A stretch of DNA of 5,511 nt, taken from the NCBI GenBank assembly GCA_016762975.1, contig JAESUV010000035.1, forward strand, positions 1-5,511, written 5' to 3'. The notes beneath the pieces are model-generated. The model was not told the origin of the DNA and searched no databases. It worked only from the letters and a program-made list of their open reading frames with translations. Origin of the DNA: Gammaproteobacteria bacterium. Its GTDB lineage: Bacteria; Pseudomonadota; Gammaproteobacteria; Pseudomonadales; Pseudohongiellaceae. Below are positions 1-4,381 of this stretch, in pieces. How positions within the stretch are numbered: the stretch's first letter is position 1; each line of letters starts with the position of its first letter. A program made the translations under genes and the position numbers.

Positions 1-240
1 GTCTACGTTGTCTTTGTTAATTTGGTCCAGCGGGCTATAAGCCCAGTGATTCGGCGTGCCGCGCCACATCAGCCAGTCGCTAGCCGGCGGATTGGCAAGT
101 TCTTCTAAGGTGACTGGCGTGTAATTGTCCAGCAGCGCTTGTGGCTGGGCCAGGACAACTGACGCGCTTAGTAGTAGAGCTACCGCTGCTATGCTTTGAG
201 TAGCAGATAGGCAACGGTTGAAAGAGTTGAGGACTGGCAT
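1..240 (-). CDS. PQQ-dependent alcohol dehydrogenase, N-terminal part (runs off left edge)
   Basis: Reading the minus strand from the ATG at 240-238 gives 80 open codons to the window edge. Residues 1-31 form a Sec signal peptide: a short polar start, a hydrophobic core (AAVALLLSASVVL, about 18-30) and a likely cut after VLA, before QPQ. The mature part contains VTLEELANPPASDWLMW and then WAYSPLDQINKDNV. This is the characteristic opening of periplasmic quinoprotein alcohol dehydrogenases (eight-bladed propeller, PQQ plus Ca2+ or a lanthanide), where the SPL-x-QIN-x-xNV segment starts the first blade. Such enzymes oxidise alcohols in the periplasm and pass electrons to a cytochrome c; substrate and metal preference cannot be read from this piece. 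An AGAAGGA-type ribosome site (248-254, complement) sits 7 bases before the ATG and supports this start. The gene is transcribed away from the rest of the window. The catalytic and PQQ-binding residues lie outside it. Confidence 0.85.
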   Translation of the reverse strand, partial: MPVLNSFNRCLSATQSIAAVALLLSASVVLAQPQALLDNYTPVTLEELANPPASDWLMWRGTPNHWAYSPLDQINKDNVD

Positions 241-272
241 GGTGTATTCCTTCTTCTTGTTAGGCACATCGT

Positions 273-455
273 GGAACACGTTATTGACGGTATTCGATTC
301 CATCAAGTCCCAGACTAGCAAACTTCTACTGAAAATAGACCCACCCGCTACTAAATACCCACCGATGGAGCCCCTCTAGCATCGAGAGTTGAACCAAGAG
401 TGGAATCAATAGAACACACCTAGCAGACGGCCTGAATCAGCGCATCCCACTGTGC
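273..455. repeat. Large imperfect direct repeat, copy A
   Basis: This stretch aligns with 1743-1936 at an offset of about 1,470-1,480 bases. It starts near ggaacacg (273), runs through attcgattcca, a 35-base block at 309-343 identical in both copies, ccgatrgar-type sequence, and about three degenerate 12-base units (379-414). It ends after cctgaatcagc (431-441), which matches the beginning of the real moxR coding region. Copy A therefore carries a decayed moxR 5' end: GTG at 400, seven codons, then an in-frame TAG at 421-423. It also forms the upstream region of the minus-strand dehydrogenase gene. Alignment was by eye, so the outer borders are good to about 10-20 bases. Confidence 0.85.
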
Positions 456-482
456 TAACTACTTTTTTAGTGCCAGCAAAAA

Positions 483-531
483 TTTACACGATTTGCCATC
501 AAACCTCGAAAACTGTCGATAAATTTTACAC
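483..531. promoter_or_regulatory. Possible activator sites: spaced TTTACAC motifs
   Basis: AATTTACACGATTTGCC (TTTACAC at 483-489) and AATTTTACACTTTGCTT (TTTACAC at 525-531) are near-copies starting 42 bases apart, about four helical turns. A third TTTACAC lies at 594-600, at the predicted transcription start. The first two centre roughly 70 and 113 bases upstream of that start, where enhancer-binding proteins that activate sigma-54 promoters commonly sit. The repetition is seen directly; the role as activator sites is inference. The rest of the AT-rich stretch 456-571 shows no open frame I would call a gene. Confidence 0.35.
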
Positions 532-571
532 TTTGCTTATTTCATTTTCGTAAGCTATTGATTTAACAGGC

Positions 572-588
572 GCGGCATATTTCTTGCA
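572..588 (+). promoter_or_regulatory. Sigma-54 (RpoN) promoter of the PEP-CTERM gene
   Basis: GCGGCATATTTCTTGCA matches the -24/-12 consensus TGGCAC-N5-TTGCA. GG is at 574-575 and GC at 586-587, with exactly 10 bases between them. With C587 at -12, transcription would start near 599, leaving a leader of about 28 bases before the ATG at 627. The only departures are C for T before GG and T for C in the GGCAY part. RpoN control, together with a PrsK/PrsR-type two-component system, is established for PEP-CTERM genes in some floc- or polysaccharide-forming bacteria, which strengthens the call. Neither regulator gene is in this window. Confidence 0.65.
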
Positions 589-626
589 CGCTATTTACAC
601 GAACCCAATGTAAGTGTGAAAAAACC

Positions 627-1379
627 ATGAAAACAATAAAACAGATCATATCCTCCTCAATCCTTCTATTGATTTCTACGGGCGTCTGGGCAGGTCCAGT
701 TGATCTATCGACTTGGCTCATTGATGGAGGTGGTAGCTGGGCAATTCTAAGCGACCCAAACCCGAATGATTCTGCCTATCAAAGCATCAATGGCCCACCC
801 ACTATGTTATTTAATAACGTCAATAGTCAGGGTCTTGAATTGTCTGGCACTATCGAGGTTAAAACTACCAGTGATGATGACTTTATTGGCTTTGTGCTAG
901 GTTACGATGACAATGACAATGTGGGCGCCAACGCGACCACTGACTATATTTTGATAGATTGGAAGCAAGGAACTCAAGGTGGCTGGGGTGCTGGATTGGC
1001 AGCTTCGCGAGTTACCGGCGGCATCAATACTGGCTGCTGCGACACAGGCTCAAATGCTTGGGACCACAACGGTAACGTTTCTTTCATAGAGAGAGCCGCG
1101 ACATTAGGCACTACAGGCTGGGCCGACAATACAGCGTATGATTTTGACATTACTTTTACGTCGACAAATATTAAGGTTTTTATTGACAGTGTTTTGCAGT
1201 TTGACTTAAACGGCGTGTTTGAAGACGGTTCTTTTGGTTTCTATAACTACTCGCAGCCTGGCGTTCGTTATGCTGGCATTACAGAAGACATAGCAAGCCC
1301 AGTTTCTGAGCCGGGCACCCTAGGCCTACTTAGTCTTATGCTGTCTGGATTGTTGCTGACAAGACGCAAAAAAGCATAA
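627..1379 (+). CDS. PEP-CTERM surface protein with thrombospondin-C-terminal-like domain
   Basis: A 250-residue secreted protein. Residues 1-22 are a Sec signal peptide (MKTIKQ, hydrophobic ISSSILLLISTGV, cut after VWA). Residues about 24-222 resemble the lectin-like beta-sandwich of the thrombospondin C-terminal region. Points of resemblance are DDDFIGFVLGYDDNDN (83-98), DYILIDWKQG (106-115), LGTTGWADNTAYDFDITF (160-177, compare the family's GWKDxTAY), IKVFIDS (182-188) and a final FGFYNYSQPGVRYAGI (203-218, compare LGLFVFSQ). Acidic clusters suggest calcium binding, as in that fold. The tail SEPGT (227-231), about 14 hydrophobic residues and RRKK (246-249) form a PEP-CTERM sorting signal, which exosortase recognises and removes so that the protein is exported or anchored, usually with extracellular polysaccharide. 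The usual VPEP is VSEP here. A C137-C138 pair is unusual. No strong Shine-Dalgarno precedes the ATG; TAAGTG at 611-616 is weak. No exosortase gene is in the window. The ligand is unknown. Confidence 0.87.
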   Translation: MKTIKQIISSSILLLISTGVWAGPVDLSTWLIDGGGSWAILSDPNPNDSAYQSINGPPTMLFNNVNSQGLELSGTIEVKTTSDDDFIGFVLGYDDNDNVGANATTDYILIDWKQGTQGGWGAGLAASRVTGGINTGCCDTGSNAWDHNGNVSFIERAATLGTTGWADNTAYDFDITFTSTNIKVFIDSVLQFDLNGVFEDGSFGFYNYSQPGVRYAGITEDIASPVSEPGTLGLLSLMLSGLLLTRRKKA

Positions 1380-1391
1380 AGAAGCCCTACA

Positions 1392-1426
1392 GCTAACTCT
1401 TCCTAACAAGGGTTAGCATCGATTTT
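1392..1426 (+). terminator. Weak possible terminator after the PEP-CTERM gene
   Basis: Just past the stop codon, GCTAAC (1392-1397) can pair with GTTAGC (1412-1417). Alternatively, the inner CTAAC (1403-1407) can pair with GTTAG (1412-1416) around a four-base loop. TTTT follows at 1423-1426. The stems are only 5-6 bp, AT-rich, and separated from the T run, so this is a poor intrinsic terminator. It is reported because the position is right and nothing better is present before the moxR gene. Confidence 0.3.
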
Positions 1427-1500
1427 CGTGCATGGACATAACACTTAAGAATTGTTAACTAAAGCAGCCTACTGTGGGCTTAACAAGCAGCACAACCCCT

Positions 1501-1740
1501 TTAGCTCATGTACTCGAACACCTTAACGACATTGATTCTATTCGCGGCGAAACCGCCGTTATTGACTGCTAGTTGAAAATAAACATCCGTGGTAATAGAT
1601 CGCCCTGAGCATCCGCATTATTGAACGAAATTGAATTTAAACCCGATACCTGCCCCGCCGCCTTAGCTGACGGCAAGTTCCTGTAGATAACTTTGCACCT
1701 TCGCTGAAATCGAACAATGCCATCTCGGGCGATGTGCGTC
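1501..1740 (-). pseudogene. Possible decayed gene remnant, function unknown
   Basis: Between the PEP-CTERM gene and repeat copy B, no intact gene is convincing. On the minus strand, one frame reads AAGQVSGLNSISFNNADAQG and stops at 1569-1571. The neighbouring frame, open from about 1620, continues with SITTDVYFQLAVNNGGFAAN and ends in VFEYMS at a stop at 1501-1503. Upstream, near 1717, a third frame gives MALFDFSEGAKL. Joined across two frameshifts, these would resemble one small secreted-type beta-rich protein, which suggests a frameshifted relic. I do not recognise a family. A short plus-strand frame over 1460-1572 is equally open, so the composition may simply permit open frames by chance. 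Confidence 0.22.
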
Positions 1741-1742
1741 TT

Positions 1743-1936
1743 GGGACACGTTTTTGGCCGAATTCGATTCCAGCAAGCCCAGACTAGCAAACTTCTACTG
1801 AAAATAGACCCATCCGCTGCTACTATCCGCCGATAGAATCCCTATAGAATCAAGAGTGGAATCAAGAGTGGAATCAATAGCGGAATCAAGAGAGCCCACC
1901 AAGCAAGGCGACCTGAATCAGCTGGTCTCACTGCTG
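1743..1936. repeat. Large imperfect direct repeat, copy B
   Basis: Partner of 273-455 in the same orientation. It contains gggacacg (1743-1750), aattcgattcca, the identical 35-base block at 1778-1812, four 12-base units at 1847-1894, and then the moxR coding start up to about the LVSLLD codons (cctgaatcagc at 1912-1922). Copy B is the functional upstream region and 5' end of moxR, while copy A holds the decayed version. Together they bracket the PEP-CTERM gene and the 1380-1742 spacer. Small insertions and deletions, including a different number of 12-base units, show that the copies have drifted. Confidence 0.85.
1847..1894 (+). repeat. 4 x 12-bp tandem repeat spanning the moxR start
   Basis: The units are GAATCAAGAGTG (1847-1858), GAATCAAGAGTG (1859-1870), GAATCAATAGCG (1871-1882) and GAATCAAGAGAG (1883-1894). 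Twelve bases is four codons, so gain or loss of a unit keeps the frame. In the protein they read as ESRV/ESIA/ESRE. Each GAGTG brings a GTG, so the first two units supply the candidate start codons at 1856 and 1868. Copy A of the large repeat has about three degenerate units at 379-414. Confidence 0.85.
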
Positions 1937-2845
1937 GATCAAGCACATCAGTCCCTCGCTCAGCATTGGCTGGGAGATGACTTTGTTATTGAACTACTGT
2001 TAGCCAGCATAATTGCCAGAGGTCACGTCCTAGTCGTGGATGTGCCTGGTGTCGGCAAAACAACATTGGCCAAGGGTCTAGCACTAATACTTGGGCTGGA
2101 TTTTAATCGCATACAGTTTACCAACGACATCCTGCCGGCAGATATCATAGGTGGCAGCATCTATAACGCCAGTGAAGCCAAATTTACCTTCTCACCCGGC
2201 CCGATCTTCACTGACTTTTTACTAGCAGATGAAATCAACCGTGCGCCGACACGGAGTCAATCTGCATTCCTTCAAGCGATGGAGGAAGGCTATGTGGCAG
2301 CCGATGGCGTAAACCACCCCCTTTCGAAATTATTTACCGTGATCGCTACGCAAAACCCAATCGATTTCGATAGCACCAACCCCCTTCCCGAGGCACAGCT
2401 AGACAGATTCCTAACCTCGATCACCCTCGGCTACCCAGATGTTGATGCAGAACTGCATCTGCTCGGCGAATACGGCGAAGCGGCAAAGCGTGATCCGGTG
2501 GCGGTGTTAGACAAGGATTCGGTCACCGCTCTGCGCGATGCCTGCGATGAGGTCCATCTGCACGCCGACCTAGCGCGCTACATCGTGACGCTAGCAAGAG
2601 CGACACGTGATGATCCGAATATCAAGCTCGGCATCTCTCCTCGCGGCTCAATGCATTTGGCGGCAGCCTGCAAAGCTTATGCCTTGGTGAAAGGTAGACA
2701 GCAGGTAATCGCCGAAGATATACAGAAATTGATACCGCCTGTGTGGAACCACCGCCTCCTTCCCAGGCACGGTCGTGACAACGACAGCACACAGGCCCAT
2801 GAGTTAATGCAAAATATTGTGGCTAATGTTGCGGTGCCTCGATAG
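1856..2845 (+). CDS. MoxR-family AAA+ ATPase
   Basis: A 329-residue cytoplasmic ATPase of normal MoxR length. Visible motifs, in order, are Walker A PGVGKTT (64-70), FTNDILPADIIGG (88-100), FSPGPIF (112-118), Walker B LLADE with EINRAP (122-131), AFLQAMEE (137-144), sensor 1 ATQNP (164-168), the arginine-finger segment LPEAQLDRF (177-185) and sensor 2 GISPRGSMHL (259-268). The C-terminal lid ends near LLPRHG. The usual GVPG before Walker A reads DVPG. MoxR ATPases act as chaperone-like remodelers for partner proteins with DUF58 or VWA domains, and here a DUF58 gene follows 123 bases later. No ATG exists near the start: GTG 1856 gives 329 residues. GTG 1868 has a better-placed GGA (1858-1860) and would give 325, so the start is uncertain. 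The N-terminal 13 or so residues come from the 12-bp repeats and are probably not conserved. Confidence 0.93.
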   Translation: MESRVESIAESREPTKQGDLNQLVSLLDQAHQSLAQHWLGDDFVIELLLASIIARGHVLVVDVPGVGKTTLAKGLALILGLDFNRIQFTNDILPADIIGGSIYNASEAKFTFSPGPIFTDFLLADEINRAPTRSQSAFLQAMEEGYVAADGVNHPLSKLFTVIATQNPIDFDSTNPLPEAQLDRFLTSITLGYPDVDAELHLLGEYGEAAKRDPVAVLDKDSVTALRDACDEVHLHADLARYIVTLARATRDDPNIKLGISPRGSMHLAAACKAYALVKGRQQVIAEDIQKLIPPVWNHRLLPRHGRDNDSTQAHELMQNIVANVAVPR

Positions 2846-2855
2846 TCGACACTTT

Positions 2856-2933
2856 CTGGGGTCAGAGTAAAAACTATTTCACCTAAGCTATGAATACTGG
2901 CAACTCTACAAATAGTTTTTACTCTGACCCCGG
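2856..2933. mobile_element. REP/MITE-like element: perfect 22-bp inverted repeat
   Basis: The left arm, 2858-2879, begins GGGGTCAGAGTAAAAA. It is exactly complementary to the right arm, 2910-2931, which ends TTTTTACTCTGACCCC; 30 bases lie between them. A C-G pair and a T-G wobble extend it to 2856/2933. From memory, the GGGGTCAGAGTAAAAA motif recurs at the ends of small elements and beside IS200-like Y1 (RAYT) transposase genes in many proteobacteria. No transposase is present, so this would be a non-autonomous copy mobilised in trans. It fills most of the moxR-DUF58 gap. In RNA it would be a very stable hairpin, able to protect the upstream message or dampen readthrough. No T run follows the stem, so a classic terminator is unlikely. 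Confidence 0.75.
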
Positions 2934-2953
2934 CTCTTCACCCCGGCTCTTCC
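2928..2953 (+). repeat. Tandem 13-bp repeat at the edge of the hairpin element
   Basis: CCCCGGCTCTTCA (2928-2940) is followed directly by CCCCGGCTCTTCC (2941-2953), 12 of 13 identical. The first copy overlaps the CCCC that ends the right arm of the inverted repeat. It may be a slippage duplication or a trace of element insertion or excision. It lies 15 bases before the DUF58 start codon. Confidence 0.7.
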
Positions 2954-2968
2954 AACCCAGGTCCTTCC

Positions 2969-4381
2969 ATGAGTGAATTAGCCGACCGCCCGGTACGAGT
3001 GCCCGACGAGCTCCTCCTTATTCACTGGTGGCGGCTGATACGCTGGTTCTCGAATTTGCGCCTTGTTCCGCGCTGGTCCGAACATCGCGCGAAATTGCTG
3101 CTACGTCTAATTCGTCGGCTGTACTACGATGGCTTAACCCGAACTGGCAAGATCATCCTTATCTGTTCACTTCTTATCTTCCTGTTTAGCTACAGGACGA
3201 ATAGTGAATTTCTGCTATTCACCAGCACTTTTGGCGTAGGTCTATTGTTATGGAGTGCACTGCTGGGCTACATCTGCAGACCCAAGATATCCATACAACG
3301 CGAAACACCGAACACCGCAGTGGCTGGACAGACGCTCGCATCGAAGATCAAAGTGACAAACAATGGCCGCTTCAGCCTCTACAATTTCTCACTGCGTGAG
3401 ATGGTCGTGCCCTATGCTCGCTGGCCCAAGGAGTGGTCTCGCCCGCATCAACAGAGCCTTCCCAGCGGTCAAAGCAGCACGCTATCCGTTCACTGCGAGC
3501 CGCAAAAGCGCGGCATACTAAGCCTCTCAGGCCTCGCGGTGCAAACTTACTTCCCTTTCTTCCTTACTCGATTTACCACCAGAGTAGAAGAATCCACGGA
3601 TATTTATGTATTGCCTGAAACCTTGAAGATTGCGATTCCATCACTACGCAACATCGCGGAACAGGCAAGCAAACGACTAGCCCTAGGCAGTGAAAGCGCA
3701 CATCAGGGCCCCTCATTAGATTACGCCTATTCACGCCCCTACCAGACCGGCGACTCGATGCGCCGCCTGGATCATCGTGCTAGCAGTCGTTATGGCGAGC
3801 CGATGAGCAAGGTATTCGAGGGTGTTGAGCAGATACGACGCGACAAGGTCTACCTTGTCGTGGATCTAAGCCTGGCTGACTTTAAAGCCTGGCAGCGCCG
3901 ACCTATTGATGAGGACCCCTTGGATGAGCGTCTAGCACTAGCCGTGGAGATTGGCCTCTCTGCGCAAAACGAAGGCTTCAACCTAGCGGCACTAGCACTT
4001 GGGCCTAGCTGGCACACCCTAGAAGACCCGCATCAATTCTATCAACACATAGCCACTTGCAAGCCGGAACGCGGCTACTCGGAAGAACTCAATACTCTCC
4101 CCGATTCGCCTCTATTGGATGAAGGTATACATGTGTTGGTTCTAGGACGTTGGACAAAGAAAGCAGATGCATTGGTGGATCGCTGGCAACGCGCTGGTAT
4201 CCTCGTGCTGGTCTTTCTTATCAGCGAAACTGCAGATGATAGTCATAGCCTTCCCGAAGGCAGCCATTTTGTTGAAGTACCGACATCGCTCACATCTAGC
4301 ACTGCAGCCGGCTCAATAACTAAGCTCAAAGAACGCTTGAAGGCAAAATTTACGAAGCCTTTAAAGAAGGAGGCAAGCTAA
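2969..4381 (+). CDS. DUF58 domain membrane protein (MoxR partner)
   Basis: A 470-residue protein. Residues 1-55 are basic and tryptophan-rich and probably cytoplasmic. Two membrane segments follow (about 59-76 and 80-102), then a beta-rich region (about 105-218, with GQTLASKIKVTNNG at 120-133). The DUF58 signature is DYAYSRPYQTGDSMRRLDHRASSRYG (251-276) followed by EPMSKVFEG. It corresponds to the family pattern R-x-Y-x-x-GD-x-x-R-x-I/L-x-W/H-x-x-x-AR. A VWA-like fold begins at VYLVVDLSLAD (294-304). The usual metal site DxSxS is DLSLA here, lacking the last serine. A basic tail ends at 470. DUF58 proteins work with MoxR ATPases in envelope protein assembly or activation; mxaS of methanol oxidation clusters is a known example. 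The start has only a weak AGG (2959-2961) seven bases upstream. The gene is probably co-transcribed with moxR despite the hairpin between them, and its stop overlaps the next start. Confidence 0.9.
   Translation: MSELADRPVRVPDELLLIHWWRLIRWFSNLRLVPRWSEHRAKLLLRLIRRLYYDGLTRTGKIILICSLLIFLFSYRTNSEFLLFTSTFGVGLLLWSALLGYICRPKISIQRETPNTAVAGQTLASKIKVTNNGRFSLYNFSLREMVVPYARWPKEWSRPHQQSLPSGQSSTLSVHCEPQKRGILSLSGLAVQTYFPFFLTRFTTRVEESTDIYVLPETLKIAIPSLRNIAEQASKRLALGSESAHQGPSLDYAYSRPYQTGDSMRRLDHRASSRYGEPMSKVFEGVEQIRRDKVYLVVDLSLADFKAWQRRPIDEDPLDERLALAVEIGLSAQNEGFNLAALALGPSWHTLEDPHQFYQHIATCKPERGYSEELNTLPDSPLLDEGIHVLVLGRWTKKADALVDRWQRAGILVLVFLISETADDSHSLPEGSHFVEVPTSLTSSTAAGSITKLKERLKAKFTKPLKKEAS
4367..4373 (+). 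promoter_or_regulatory. Strong ribosome binding site for the next gene
   Basis: AAGGAGG lies inside the last codons of the DUF58 gene, seven bases before the ATG at 4381. Together with the TAATG stop/start overlap, it fixes the start of the following membrane protein and points to translational coupling. It is the strongest Shine-Dalgarno in the window. Confidence 0.85.

Noticed and set aside
278..310. A minus-strand sigma-70 promoter (TTGATG and AATAAC) for the dehydrogenase
   Set aside because: The spacing of about 15-16 bases and poor -10 match make it no better than chance in AT-rich DNA.
1569..1790. Intact 73-codon minus-strand reading frame as a gene
   Set aside because: It starts inside repeat copy B, has no ribosome site, and its first 20 or so residues come from the repeat. 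It is treated as part of a possible remnant instead.
273..1936. An insertion sequence or integron carrying the PEP-CTERM gene
   Set aside because: No transposase or integrase frame, no terminal inverted repeats and no attC-like site are visible. The flanks are direct repeats of local host sequence.
2858..2931. The large hairpin as a rho-independent terminator of moxR
   Set aside because: The stem is long and perfect with a 30-base loop, and GC-rich sequence rather than a T run follows it. A REP/MITE-like element fits better, though partial attenuation is possible.
3433..3618. 61-codon plus-strand frame
   Set aside because: Out-of-frame overlap fully inside the DUF58 coding region, with no supporting signal.
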